Of a stretch of DNA of 64,000 bases, positions 42,156 through 54,380 are shown in pieces. The DNA is from Pollenia angustigena (Eukaryota > Arthropoda > Insecta > Diptera > Polleniidae). The translations under genes and the position numbers were made by a program. Position 1 is the first letter of the stretch. Each line of letters begins with the position of its first letter. Below the pieces are notes generated by a model. That model saw nothing but the letters and a program-made list of their open reading frames with translations, had not been told where the DNA came from and did not search any database. The stretch is taken from assembly GCA_930367215.1 (NCBI GenBank), contig OV884060.1:177455253-177519252 (forward strand), in the 5' to 3' direction.

Positions 42156-42338
42156 GGGCCGATAGCGGATAGCAACGCAACTGAAGTTTAGTTGTCAGCT
42201 GCGAAATAAGGGAACGCCGCTCATGTTAAAATATATCAAACATAATTTTGTTATTTTATATTTTAACATGAGCGGCGTTGCCTGATTTCGCTGCTGGCAA
42301 CTGAAATTTAGTTCAGTCGTCATCCGCAATCGACCTAT
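42156..42338. mobile_element. Hairpin MITE related to 12903-13084
   Basis: Right arm GCGGCGTTGCCTGATTTCGC, then CTGCTGGCAACTGAAATTTA and CAGTCGTCATCCGCAATCGA; the left arm GGCCGATAGCGGATAGCAAC is its degenerate complement. The axis is TTAAAATATATCAAACATAA. No outer palindrome is present here. Confidence 0.7.
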
Positions 42339-43032
42339 TAGTATCAAATTTCATCGAAATAGGTTCAGTATTTATAACAATAATTTAAGACATGTTACCA
42401 CAGCAATTTGTAGAAAAAATTAGCTCTTTCTCTGCTTTAAGAAAAATGTATGCTTTTAAGCTGTAGTGCAATGTCGTGGTGGGATGATCATACATATCTC
42501 GGTATTGTTAAATATTAACTTCAGCCGGCTAATGATTGCGTCAATAGTGGACGCCGCTGCGGGTTTCTTCTCGGCATAGATTCCTGAAGTCAGATGGTTT
42601 GTCAGAAGAAAATAGAGCACGCTATAATTGAAATTTTGTCAGATGACCAGTGTTGCCAAAACTTGGTGACCAAAAATGGCTAAATTTACGGAAAAAATGG
42701 CTAAAAAATGGCTAAAAATGGGCTAAAAATGGGCTAAAAAATGGCTAAAAGCTTTTTTTTAATAAAATCACATAAAAATTCAATAACAAAAAATAATTAA
42801 ACTATTTAAAGTTGTTTATGATGAAATTGTGAGTTAAGATTAATTTGTTTAATAAGAATAAACGTAAATTAATATTAAAGAATAAAATCATCGAAAAATT
42901 CGATGTCGTTATTGTTCATCTCATAGGAATCACTCATTAGTTTCAAATAATCATAAGTCTTAAATAATTTGAAGGTAAATCATTATTACGACAACATTTA
43001 CCCAACCTTTTGAGTCCAGATCTACAATCAAA

Positions 43033-43309
43033 AACAAGTTAGAAAGTATAGTCGGTTAAACCAGACTTTATGATGCCCTACAATTTGTACCAAATTTTAT
43101 CAAATAATCTCTAAATTGCGACCTGTACTTTGCGCACAAGGTTTACATGGACAGTCAGCCAGCCAGACAAACATCGTTAATTCGACTCAGAAAGAGATTC
43201 CAAGCCAATCGGTTTACGTAAAGGTGGGCTAACGACCAATATTTTAGGATGTTACAGACATCAGCACAAACGCATAGTACGATCTCCACTGTTGTGGTGG
43301 TGGTATAAA
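43033..43309 (+). mobile_element. DINE-1/Helentron-like copy nested in the hAT
   Basis: It starts ACAAGTTAGAAAGTATAGTC and ends CTCCACTGTTGTGG then TGGTGGTATAAAT. It has the AAATTGCGACCTGTACTTTG block but lacks the central tandem units. Confidence 0.6.
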
Positions 43310-43368
43310 TATTATATTGTTATGGTAAAAATATTTACCTAATTGATAAAATCGAATTAACGGTTGCT

Positions 43369-43480
43369 TAATGTAATCTATTTCTCAAATTACTTTTATC
43401 GATGTTTACTTGGCTAAGCACCCTCTCTACTTCAGCATTACACCATGGAAGTGAGAGAAACCTTATAGTCAATTCTGAAA
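43369..43480 (-). pseudogene. hAT transposase C-terminal dimerisation motif
   Basis: The minus-strand frame reads LTIRFLSLPWCNAEVERVLS then QVNIDKSNLRNRLH and TAA. This is the hAT C-terminal signature (LS.P.s.a..ER.FS......R..L). After the nested insertion a further frame, MSDSYEMNNNDIEFFDDFIL (about 42940-42880), looks like the acidic tail. The remainder of the transposase is lost. Confidence 0.75.
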
Positions 43481-43894
43481 TTTCTTAAACAGTTGTTACC
43501 GCCTTCATCTCTTTATTGAAATACTTGCAACCAGAAAGAAAAAGCGATGTTTGTGTGAATCCATTTTATAAATTTAATAGTGGAATACTGTTCCTTTATT
43601 TTGAAAGATGTTTCAGCGTCATAGTTTATAGCGATTTTCAACATTTTTAAAAGTTGTGTTTTAAATTTAAGGAGTTTTAATTGTTCAAAATGTTTATTTT
43701 ACTTTTATAATTTTTATAATAAAATAAAAATTATTCTTTTAAAAGAAAAACGGCAAAAAAATTTTATGGCTAAACAAGTCGAAAAATGGCTAAAAAAATG
43801 GCTAATGGCTAAATGCATTTTTTAATGGCTAAACAGGGTGAAAAATGGCTAAATCTAGCCACTAAATGGCTAAATTGGCAACACTGCAGATGAC

Positions 43895-45690
43895 TTTGCA
43901 TCTTACTTTTACAGAACCAAAGTTAAAAAGATAACACACGACATGTATGTATTTTGCAGTGGGAAATTTGACATGTCAGATGACAAAAACATCTCGTGTA
44001 CGGTCGCCTTAATAATGCTATTTGTTATTTGACGAGAACTAAACACAAGTTATCTAAAAGTGGAATGCCCTGTTTTTAATAGCTGACAAAAAAAAAGTTT
44101 GTTCTTCAATACTTAAAAAAATAATTTAAAATTTGTTTATTGCATCAACATTATTACATTTTGCTCGAAGACAGTTCAATGTAAGTAAAAATGAGATTTA
44201 AAATAACGTTGGCAAAACTAGTGGAGGCTAAGGTGAAAATTTAAATATAATTAATATTTCATCCTCAACAAATGACGAGGATGAATCCAATAATGGATTA
44301 ATTGTCATTTCTGCACATGTAATGGATGCGGTATCATCGATATTTTAACTTTTTCCTCCAAAAATGTTTAAAAACTCTCAAAAATGTCCTGAGTTTTTGT
44401 TTCATAAGATATGTAAAGATTTTTTTGAGTTGAAGACTTTAGGAAAATAATTTTATAACACAGAATCCACTTCGATTTTATTAAAACGACAACTTACCAC
44501 TTACAATGTAATGCTTTTTTATGTCTTTCTATAAAATAATAGAACACATAACTTTAAAAGCTTCACTTTTTTACTGCCCTGATTCGAAGCGATTTTTTCC
44601 CCAAATTTGTCTGGTAGCCCTATATAAACAGAATCAACACTGTCGATTTATACGGGGCGTAAAGTGCAATCAATGCCTTATTCCATTATTAAGGGAGATT
44701 TATTAGAATTAAACATTCCATCCTTTAAGAGAGCAAAACATTTTTAAGAAACAAATTACAAATTGCATTTTTCAAATAAAATGTCACATTTTTCTGTAGA
44801 AAAGAAAACACCACAAGTTATTGTATTGCAAAACCAACCAAAGTTCTGTAACAAAACATTCTTTTAAAAAATTCTCCCCCAAAATAAATAAAAAATAGAA
44901 AAGTATTTTTTTAAGTGCATTTTCTTTTCAATTAAATGTTTCTTTCTATAGTTTATTGATTGCATTTTTATCTTTTAACAGGACATCAATTATTATTGTA
45001 CATTTATGTCCAAATCTTTGGAAACTTTCCAAATGTTGTGATAAATACATAAACATTTTTGTGTCTGCAAGAAAAAAAAATTTTTTATTTGCTGACAACT
45101 TGCAAATAAAAATAAAATGAATAATGATAAAAACTATGCTACAGAGAAAGAAAAAACTTGTACTAAATTTAAGTTTTTTTCACCTACTTTACGTACGAGT
45201 GGTACATAAAAATTTAAGTACCAATTACATCTTAAAGTACTTAAAACAATTCAAAATGGGTTTTCTTTCGAAAACTATTGCATTTCATTTGCGCGCATAC
45301 GCGTGTGTTTGTAAAAGTTTGTTGTAGCAACAACAACAATATGTACTACAAAAGAAGGTAAAATAAAATTTTTCTTAGTTTGTGTAGAAACAATAACAAC
45401 AAAAACACTGCAAAAAAAAAAAACATACATTATTTTTATGTTCAAAAAAGGAGAATAAGAATAACAACATTTTTAAAATAGAATGATTAAGAAAACTATA
45501 TCGAACATGCTCCTGGTGTCTTATAATTGTGAGTTCTTCTGAAAACAAAGGGGGGAATACAAAAAATATGAAGAAAACATACAAGTTAGTCAAACAATTC
45601 TTTTAAAATAAAATTAATGTGAATTTTCAATTTTTTTATATTATTTCCTTAAATTTAAAAAAAGAACTTAAGTACAGTACGGGACCCATG
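43895..45690. other. A+T-rich stretch with one MITE fragment
   Basis: 44735-44812 repeats the right half of the MITE at 12309-12520 (TTTTCTGTAGAAAAGAAAAC). A plus-strand fragment at 44235-44347 reads NISSSTNDEDESNNGLIVIS but matches nothing I know. No gene is supported. Confidence 0.4.
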
Positions 45691-45693
45691 GAG

Positions 45694-46189
45694 TAGCCTT
45701 ATGTGTTCATAAAAATATGGATCTATCTATGTATGTTTTAAATTTCATTAAAATCGGTTTGAAAGTTTGTGAGAGGCAGAAATTGCCCCTACCTCCCTTG
45801 TGGTCCTGTTTTTTAAAAACTGCATAGCTTATGTAGCCATATAAATATGGATCTATCTGTTTTTAATTTCAGTTTCTGAAAGGCATAAATTGCCCCTATC
45901 TCCCCTCGTGGTCCTTTGATTTCGCCCATTTTCAATAGGCTTGGTCCTTGTGCCAAAAAGAACCTATAAGCCAAATTTTATCAAATTATCTCCAAATTGC
46001 GACCTGTACTTTGCGCGTAAGGTTACATGGACAGCCAGCCAGCCGGACGGACATCGTAAGATCGACTCAGAAAGTGATTCTGAGTCGATCGGTATACTTT
46101 AAGTTGAGTCCAGGACCCATATTTTAAGGTGTTACGCACATCACCACAAATGCATAATACCCTCTCCTCTATGGTGGTGTGGGTATAAA
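45694..46189 (+). mobile_element. DINE-1/Helentron-like copy, 5' truncated
   Basis: Central units (CTTATGTGTTCATAAAAATA, GAGGCAGAAATTGCCCCTAC) are followed by the CAGCCAGCCAGCCGGACGGA block and the 3' hairpin end TATGGTGGTGTGGGTATAAA. The 5' hairpin is missing. Confidence 0.6.
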
Positions 46190-46413
46190 AATAAATAAAA
46201 TATGGAAGAATGAAAAAGTTCTTTATATTTGACAGCTTTCTTTAATATTTTTATTTAAAAAAGAGTTGTTTGACTTACTGTATGTGTAAACGGGTAAGTA
46301 AATAATTATAGTATCTCTCTCTCTAATTTTCTGGGAAAGTGTTTAAGTTAGATTCAAAACCTAACTTTTGGATTAAAACCAACTAAGAAATGCTTAAATG
46401 CAAGTTTGAGATT

Positions 46414-46693
46414 AAGGCCCTAAATTCGTAAAACGCAACGCAATGCCAAAAATAACATGGAAAGCAAAAACAATGTCAAAAATTGGTAAAAATTTTGTTG
46501 TTGCTTTCTACAGAAATGCATATTGCGTTTTATAATTATCAACGCCACAAGGTATGCAGCGTTTAAAATCTAAAAATTCAATATACATTTCTATAGAAAA
46601 CAACAACAAAATTATGAAATATTTTCCATTTTGTTTTTGCTTTCAATATAATTTTTGGCGTTGCGTTTGCGTTTTACAAATTTATGGCCTAAT
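46414..46693. mobile_element. 280-bp MITE (AAGGCCCTAAATTCGTAAAA)
   Basis: AAGGCCCTAAATTCGTAAAA then CGCAACGCAATGCCAAAAAT is mirrored by TTTTTGGCGTTGCGTTTGCG then TTTTACAAATTTATGGCCT. Arms are about 40 bp. No coding. Confidence 0.65.
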
Positions 46694-47709
46694 TTTTATC
46701 CCACTTTAACTTAATCCAATCCCTTCCTTATTCGTATTTATTTCTTTGGCCAATTGATTATTAATTTTCAGTTTATTTTTCTCCGTTTTCGGATTATTTT
46801 AATTACGAAGGATTTGAATAATTCGTAGTTGAATCAAGCATTCTGAACTTGAAATCCGTAGTTGCAGTACTATTGACACCGCTTCGGCTTGATTTTGACG
46901 GATGGATTGATTAATTTTTCTTTTCAGTGTATGGGCTGGAAAAAAATTTGCCAATAAAGAATGTAACCATCTTTGATGTTGAAACTTAAGAAATTTATAA
47001 AACTTAAAAATGCTTGTTTTATGTGCTCTTTACCGCAGGGTATGCTGTATTGTAATTTCTATCTATCTAGAAATTATTAAAGATAACAAATTTTTTTTTT
47101 CTTTTAAGAACTTAAAATATACTTATCTCTTTGGAAAGAAAGTTGATATTGGATATTTATACCACATTAAATAAGAAGAGCTATTTTATAGACTTTGTAA
47201 ATTTATTAAGTAGAAGTATTCATCAAACCGGTTTATAAATGGCCTAGATACATATCGCTTTTTTACTTCAATAGCGACATAACTAAAAAAAAATCCATTT
47301 CGTGATAAAAGCGTTTTTTGTTTAATTACTCTAGCCACTTGGAAAAAATAACGACCTACAATAAAAAAGATATAAAGATGAATTTTATACAAAATATAAA
47401 GAAAAACAATGCGAACAATTCTGCATCACTTACTCCAAAATTTCCAAATTGTAATTAGTATTATATTAAAATTGTACGGAATTTTCTAGTAGCGGAAAAA
47501 AATTAGCTTTGCCTCAAAGCAGACTTTAGATTTAAATCTATTAAAGTTATTGTTAAATAATTATTAAAAGGTTCTAGAATCTACAACATATAAGCCATTA
47601 TTAACTTGGGCTATAATGATACGCCTTTTTGCCGATACCGACACTAAAAAAAATCTCGGCGATACCGATAAAGATATGCGTAATATTGAATGGAATTAAA
47701 ATATACAAA

Positions 47710-47859
47710 ATTATAGAGTAGGAAATCCACCGCAGAACCAAACCGAACTTCTAACGAAGTTTAAAATTTGATCCAGCTGAACGCCAGATATATCGTTCAA
47801 TCCGTCAAAGGTGGCGGATCCAATTTTGGTCAGTCGTCTTCTCGCTTGTACGTCCTGTA
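47710..47859 (-). pseudogene. LINE C-terminal fragment
   Basis: A 49-codon minus-strand frame reads QARRRLTKIGSATFDGLNDI then SGVQLDQILNFVRSSVWF and a stop. The pattern L..LL.FVR...WF is typical of the last part of jockey/R1/I-type LINE proteins. GC content is higher than its flanks. 46700-47700 shows nothing recognised. Confidence 0.4.
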
Positions 47860-48027
47860 ATGTAAAAGATTATAAATATTTACAGCCATATTCATAAAAA
47901 GTTGTTATTTTAAGCTTATAGTATGTATGTATAGTTATTATAATAACTATCAAACGCTTTTTGTCTTATAAACCTACTATACAAATTTGTATTCATAAAC
48001 GTACATTAACAGCGTTTATACTATTAA

Positions 48028-48250
48028 GGCCCGTTTTCACAACTTACCGATAGCTTAAAGTAGACTTTAAATGGCTTTACAAAAAGTGTTCCATTATTAA
48101 AACTTTACTTTAACTTAAAGTGAACGATAAAGTAGATTAAGGTTAATCCTACTTGGTAGGTTAAAGTAAAGTTGTAATAATGGAACACTTTTTATACGGC
48201 CGATAAAATCTTAACTTTAGCTATCGTTAAGTTGTGAAAACGAGCCTTAA
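48028..48250. mobile_element. MITE with TTAA flanks
   Basis: AAGGCCCGTTTTCACAACTT with GATAGC at the left is mirrored by GCTATCGTTAAGTTGTGAAA with ACGAGCCTT. TTAA lies at both boundaries, which could be a target duplication (piggyBac-like). Internal arms GTGTTCCATTATTA/TAATAATGGAACAC also pair. About 223 bp. Confidence 0.65.
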
Positions 48251-49034
48251 TGTTTGTAGCGATTTTGTGCTTAGGTATGGCAACCTTATTTATATTTTGC
48301 TCCCATTTTATTGCTAGTGATGCATGAAACTTCTATTTGGTTCACATGATATTCTGTATTTAATTTTTTTTTATAAATTTTCTTAATTGTAGAACTTGAA
48401 AATTATTGTTATCAAATAAAACTAAATATGTTTTATTTTAGTTTTACCTTTTAAATATACGATAAGAAAGTATTCGAATAAAAAGTTTGTTTACTTTTTA
48501 TTAACATCACTATAATTTTGATTTGCTTATTTTATTTATTTTTTAAATATTTTTAAACAATAATTTGTTGTTTTTAACAAAAAAACAACTGGTTGCAATA
48601 ATTTAATAAATAAATTAAGAGAATATCTGCATTTGACCCTGAGCATATTCATTTAAATCATATACATTTTTTTTAATAATAAACAATATAACTTTAAAAT
48701 GTTTCTAAAATAAAAAAAAAAATTAAGTAAAATGTATTTAACATGTCCATATTAATAAATAAAACATTTTTTTCATTATTTTTGAACATCTTTCACAAAA
48801 ATAATATCATTAAATGCAAACACTTATCAAAATGTCATTTTATTCTTGGTTTAAAGAAGGGCAAATCCAACAATAAATTTTCTTACTTAATGAATGGTTT
48901 ATTAAAGGTTTAATAGACTATTTTTCGTTTATGAATACAACTTTAGCAATTTTTGCTTAAAAACAATAAATTAATCATTAATAAGTTTTTATGAATACGG
49001 CTGTTAAAATTTAACAAAGTTTATTATTAATACG

Positions 49035-49380
49035 ATTTCCGTATGACGTGCTTAATTCCCAATTTTTCATATTTGATAAATACACTGATATTTATTGTTG
49101 AGGGAAAGCTAGCTTCTATGCGCATTTCACTGGTTGCTTAGACCAGCTCATCAGGAAACCTTTTCCAAAGATTTTAGAAAAGCCAAAAATATTAAACAAA
49201 TAAAACCCTAAAGCGAATAAGAATTGTTAACACTCTAAGTCTTACTTGTAACAATATCAAAGCTTAAACAAAACACCAACAATAAACAGTGAGTTTATCT
49301 TTTCTTCATCCCCCTACAATTGGTTGGGTTCTTTCCGACTCGAATTGTAGTTGTAAGTGGGTTAAAAGAAAAAACAAAAT
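49035..49380 (-). repeat. Single inverted copy of the 475-bp array unit
   Basis: It matches 17964-19636 units in inverse orientation, for example GGTTGGGTTCTTTCCGACTC and GCGCATTTCACTGGTTGCTT. It is about 345 bp and somewhat diverged. Confidence 0.8.
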
Positions 49381-49589
49381 TTAAAAACAAACCGCTATAT
49401 TCTATTCTAATACTATTTATCAAGAAAAAAATATTAATATTTTAATCAAACTTTAATGTAGATAGTCATACTTAAAAGCACAGTGTTCAATATGTTATTT
49501 AAATTAACACTAGTTGGTATGAGTAACATTGATCAATTAAATAATGCGTATACGTCATGTTTAATTAAAAAATTAAACATACATATGTA

Positions 49590-50699
49590 CACTCACAATA
49601 TTATTACAGTAGCGGACTGTAGTTTATTTAAGAAATATTCCGTTCAGTCATTTTTAAATAAATAAACATTTAAAACTCCAAGCAAATTTATTTTTAACTG
49701 ATTCTAACAGTTATTCAAAAAACTAAGTGCATATTAATACGGATTTTCAGTTGCAGTTAATATTGTCCGTTGATTGAGTTAAATTCTTCTTTATGTTAAA
49801 TTAAATAAAAAATGTAATTTAAAGCAACGAAAAGTTCATTTAATTTTTACTGTCAAAAATTCAACCGCGAATTCCGTAAAAACAAATGAATATTCGGTTA
49901 TCTTATTTAAATTAATTGTCAAAAAATTAACTACATATTCCGTAAAAGCAAATAAATATGCAGTTATTTTATAAAATGTTACTGTAAAAAATTCAACACC
50001 ATATTCAGTAAAAACAATTAAATATTCAATTATTTTATATAATTTAACTACCAAAAATAAATTTTTACTTATCTATAAAAAATGAATTGCTTGTTTTGTG
50101 TAAGCAATTCCCATTTTCTATTTGTTAAAATAATTTAGTTAAATACATTAAATTTTAAAAGTGCGAAGCCATATCGGTCATGCTGCTGGTGTCTTATAAT
50201 TGAGAGTTCTTCTGTAAACAAAGTGGTCAGTACAACAAAATTAAAACAAACTTGTGTAACAGGGTAAGTAAATAATAATATTCTCCTCTCCCTCTCTCGC
50301 GTATAAGAAAAACAAGCGGACAGGTGTCTGTCTGGTATTTTTTAGAAATTCGGCTCTTTTGTGGAGTAAACGAAAATTACTGAATTTAATAAAATAACTG
50401 AATATTTAATTGTTTTTACTGAATATGGGGTAAATTTTTTGACAGTAAAATTTTAAAAAATAACTGAATATTTAATTGTTTTTACTGAATATGGTGTTGA
50501 ATTTTTGACAGTAAAATTTTACAAAATAACTGAATATTTATTTGATTTTACGGAATATGGTGTTGAGTTTTTGACAGTAAAAATTAAATGAACTTTTTGT
50601 TAAAAATAAATGAAAAATAAGTAGACCGGTTTTTAATTGAATTTTCATTTATTTTATATTACAATTTCAGTTAATTTTACGTACAGAATATTGTGAGTG
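49590..50699. mobile_element. Foldback-type element of ~68-bp tandem units, TA target duplication
   Basis: Termini CACTCACAATATT and AATATTGTGAGTG with TA on each side. The left arm (49830-50050) and right arm (50390-50595) are inverted arrays of about three ~68-bp units carrying ACTGAATATTTAATTGTTTT and TTTTTGACAGTAAAAT. The reading frame on the minus strand across the left array is repeat, not a gene. 1110 bp. Confidence 0.65.
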
Positions 50700-50706
50700 T
50701 ACAGAT

Positions 50707-52047
50707 AGGCTGACTTCCAAAACGTCAAATGCTTTGTATAAGAACAAAGTATAATGTTTCATTACGCCGCAGTACAATATATACGCAATGCAAACCCTTC
50801 CAAAACATCAATGGTAAGTATTAGTAACGCAGCAAAAAAGCAATCAGAGCATCGGTTTCAAAGTTGATTACTTTTGATATTTGACAATTAATTTGCAAAC
50901 AATACAAATTTATTTTAATATTATCAGTGTTACCACCAGCAAACTTCAAAATTACACTTGAGATGAAGCAAAATTACTTACCCGATTTAAATAAAATTAC
51001 ACCTGATAAAAAATTGAAGTTTTATTTAATAAAATACATTTACAAGATGGTGGTTTTTTTAGCCCGAAATGTTGATTTAGAGAAAAAAACCTGTTAATTA
51101 GACTTCAAGGCCGTGCGATGTGACACCTCTTGATTGTTTTCCGTAGGGCTGTGAAGTCACTGGTTTGTTCTGATAAATCAGCAACAATTAACGTCTTGGA
51201 GGTCAACAGCAATGCTCGGAAAAGAGGAACAAAGTTGGACGTCTGCACTGCATTTCGTCAAGGACAGGTGCGGTGCCTATTTGTTTAGAGTCAGTTTCAA
51301 TTGGCAATGCCGTGTATTAAACTGCGATTAAAATTAATTTTTTTTGTATTGTCTACCATTTCACCCCTTATACCTTAGTTAGTAAACAAAATGCCTGCAA
51401 GGTGTTATACAACGGTCCCTTTCGAAATTCAGTTTTACTACTGTTAGGGGCGTTACATATTCTTCAAACTAAAACATTTGAAAGTTTCCAGACACAAACA
51501 AAATTAATTATATGTTGGAATATTGGAAACATTTCTACCCCCAGACTAGATTGTAGTTTGAATAACTTTTTTCAATAAACTTCAAGTTCTAAATCACTAT
51601 GATAGTCATATTTATCCAAATCTAAAAGCCTATCTTACGACATTTATTGCCAAACTTTTGAAAAAATATATTTAATGATTGAAGTCTTTCCTTAAAAGAA
51701 ACCGAGACTTTGGTTCAGAAGACTGTGTGTATCAACAATATTCAAAAAGAAATAAATGTCATCACTGAAATCGAATCTTGATTTTATTTGTGTATCTGAA
51801 GTAAGAATTTCAAATAACACCTGAATTGCACCTATGAGAAATTTCCCACGCTCTACACACGACAGTAAAAATTATACCAAATTCGGGTAATTACCCACAA
51901 AGTGGCAACACTGAATATTATGCATTGCATCGCTTACATTTCAAAACAGAGTTGCATTGTTTCGGTACTTTGTACATGTGCATCGTTAAAATACAGTAGT
52001 AAAACTGTATACAAACTTTGTATTAGTACGTTTTGGAAGTCAGCCAT
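50707..52047. mobile_element. 1.34-kb TIR element (GGCTGACTTCCAAAACGT)
   Basis: The 18-bp TIR GGCTGACTTCCAAAACGT is matched exactly by ACGTTTTGGAAGTCAGCC at the right. ATA flanks both sides. It starts 7 bp after the preceding element ends. Internal GC-richer 51110-51290 may be foreign sequence; no transposase was recognised. Confidence 0.65.
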
Positions 52048-52259
52048 ATTCATAAAAATATTTTAAGTTTAAGAAAGGTTTACAAAACATATTTTCTATG
52101 AAAATTTCCCTTAATAAATAAAAAAGTAAAAATTGCAATTTAAAATGTATGAAGTATGATATTTATTTTAAAGTTCGTCACTTTAAGACACAGAATAGCA
52201 TTAACATATTTAGCAATTTAAAGAAATAAAGAATTCTTTTATGACAAATTTATGATACA

Positions 52260-53032
52260 TGTTTATTGGGAATTAATTTTAGACAAAAACATTTCAATGG
52301 CAGCTAGAAAAGCACTATATGACTGCAATCTTCGTGGCAATATTGGCCTTTTTTGTCGATAGCAAGGCGGCACTTCTTTCACTAAGTTTATACATCTCTA
52401 TTGGTCGCTCAGTGTAAGAATGAACTGTCAAGGCTTGGTCGCTGGCATGATATTATTCTTGTTTGGGTCGCCGCGCATAGATATCACTTTGCTAATGAAC
52501 AGGCAGACGAATTAGCCAGAATACAATCTAATTTGTATACCTCCGATGCGGTGCCAGTCGCGATTCCGCTGGGTTTTATTAAAAGAAGCATCTCCAGGTT
52601 CTCTCTTTCAAACGCTGAGACCAAATAGCGCAATTTAGACCCATGTAAAGTTGTCCAGTTAATGTGGCCCCCTTTTGATCAGAAACGCACTATGCAACTA
52701 AAAACCCGCAATAGAACGGATATAGTATCAAGGTTGCTGGCAGTATTGACTTATGATTAAAGAAAAAACAGTCTAGAAGTCAGGAGAAACAGTTTCCTGG
52801 CTAATTGCACAATATCCAAGTGAAATATCTGGGAGGAGATTTAATGATCTACTTAGATATCTAACGGCTACAGGCTGGACAACCAGCCATGTTACGCAAT
52901 TCCGACCGGAAGTGGTTTCAATTCCGAAAGCCCAGTTCAATTTAATATGTTGTGTGGTCAAAACAAAATTCTTTCGAGAGTTCTTGGCTGTTTGCGCAAA
53001 GTGAACTAACACGATAACCAACCAACCAACGC
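52260..53032 (+). pseudogene. LINE RNase H and C-terminal fragment
   Basis: The frame with FFVDSKAALLSLSLYI (about 52350-52400) precedes, after a shift, HDIILVWVAAHRYHFANEQA with DELARIQ (from 52440). This resembles the RNase H end of I/R1/jockey-type LINEs (VWVPGH.G..GNE.AD). Downstream GRRFNDLLRYLTATGWT matches the same C-terminal pattern as 47710-47859. Stops and shifts show it is dead. A hAT inserted at its 3' side. Confidence 0.6.
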
Positions 53033-53040
53033 AATATAAC

Positions 53041-54179
53041 TAGAGTTTTTTTCCTCCCGGGGTTTTTCGAAAGAAACGATCCCGGAATCCCGCTCCATAT
53101 ACATAGTACAAAGTAAATTTGTTTTTATATAATGAAAAACACTTTTATAAAAAAAAAACGTAAGGCAACTTGTTTACAAAGTATGTAAAAGAAATGCTTA
53201 AATACTACAAAAATTAATTGAAGATTAAAAGAGAAACTTGAATTATAATAACCTTACGGTTTTATATTATTATGCTCTAGATAAAAAGGTAACATAAACA
53301 TAACAATTTTATTCATAAAACAATAATAAAAACAAACAAAAATTGAGGTACTCAAGATATGAGATCAAAAAGTTAATTCATAAAATGGATAAAATTTTTC
53401 AAATAAATATATTAATATTTTTTAACGGCTTAGGAAATAACTTTCTGACACCCTTAAAGCGCTTAGTAAGTCGTCAAAAGTATATTTCTTATCTTATTTA
53501 CTAATTACCATGTTTCCGAAAAATTTCGTTCACTTTTTTACCGAGGTTGGACAAATAGTTTATCACCTAATAAACATATCGCTCCTTCATTGCAACATAG
53601 TCATATCTCCAAAAATCAAAAATTGTAAGTTATTTAAGCAAAGTGTTCTTTCATACCTTCTCGTATTTTATCTCAAACTGAACCGAAGTTATAGCAAAAT
53701 ATTTATATCTTTAAATCGGTACATTTTGAAAACTTAGATCGCGTTTTGCCAAGTTCCTTGGTTTTTTTTAGATATGACTATGTTGCAATAAAGGAACGAT
53801 ATGTTTAGGTATCTGCTATTTTTAAGACTTGTCCATGGACAATTAAACTTTACTGCCTGCACCTTATTTAGAATACATGTTCTTTATTAACGTTTCATTT
53901 CACTAAATTTATTAATTATCAACTGTTGCACTGCCCATTCTGCTTTTAGTAGATTTTTTGCATCAGGATACATTGATTTACGTATGTACTCACTTCTTGT
54001 AATTGATCTAATCGACAACCCATCCACAGATGCTAATTTTGAGAGAATACAAAACATAATTTCAAAGTATAAATAGCTGTTTTTTTAAACTATGCGGAAT
54101 TTTTTATTTCCCAGGATCCCGCAAGAAAAATCCCGGGAAAGCGGGAAATAAAATATTTGAATTCCCGGGAAAAACTCTA
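53041..54179 (-). mobile_element. hAT transposon remnant with TAGAGTTTTTCCCGGG termini
   Basis: Left TAGAGTTTTTTTCCTCCCGG, right CCCGGGAAAAACTCTA, with a perfect 8-bp target duplication AATATAAC (53033-53040 and 54180-54187). Both ends are rich in CCCGGGA motifs. Length 1139 bp. It sits directly in the tail of the LINE fragment. Confidence 0.88.
53887..54057 (-). pseudogene. hAT transposase fragment, N-terminal region
   Basis: A 56-codon minus-strand frame from ATG at 54057 to TAA at 53887 reads LSKLASVDGLSIRSITRSEY, then IRKSMYPDAKNLLKAEWAVQ. The block A.VDG.S...I..S..IR matches the region after the BED finger in many hAT transposases. The rest of the protein is gone, so the element is non-autonomous. 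Confidence 0.5.
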
Positions 54180-54380
54180 AATATAACGTATCGCACGAAG
54201 CTACTGAAATGATGAGAAAATTCGTATTTTTTTAAATCAAACAATCGAAACTATAATACAAGTCTTTAGTAAAGGGGTTTACAACAAGAACTTTGTTTTT
54301 TAATTGTGTCAACACCAACATGATAGTTTTGATATTTAGTTTTTGACGTTTTCGTAGTAGATGCATTGGCAATTGTTACA

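Larger units (their letters stand above)
42648..43886 (-). mobile_element. hAT transposon remnant with CAGTGTTGCCAA termini
   Basis: CAGTGTTGCCAAAA at the left and TTGGCAACACTG at the right, with a perfect 8-bp target duplication CAGATGAC (42640-42647 and 43887-43894). Both ends carry runs of AAAAATGGCTAAA. A DINE-1-like copy (43033-43309) is inserted. Minus-strand coding remains at 43369-43480 and 42960-42880. Confidence 0.88.

Noticed and set aside
44235..44347. Small acidic plus-strand frame
   Set aside because: About 30 codons without splice support, known domain or repeat context. Mentioned only in the stretch description.
49836..50054. 72-residue repetitive frame with LTVxxYKITEY-like units
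   Set aside because: It is a translation of the 68-bp tandem units in a foldback arm. The other arm gives no matching frame.
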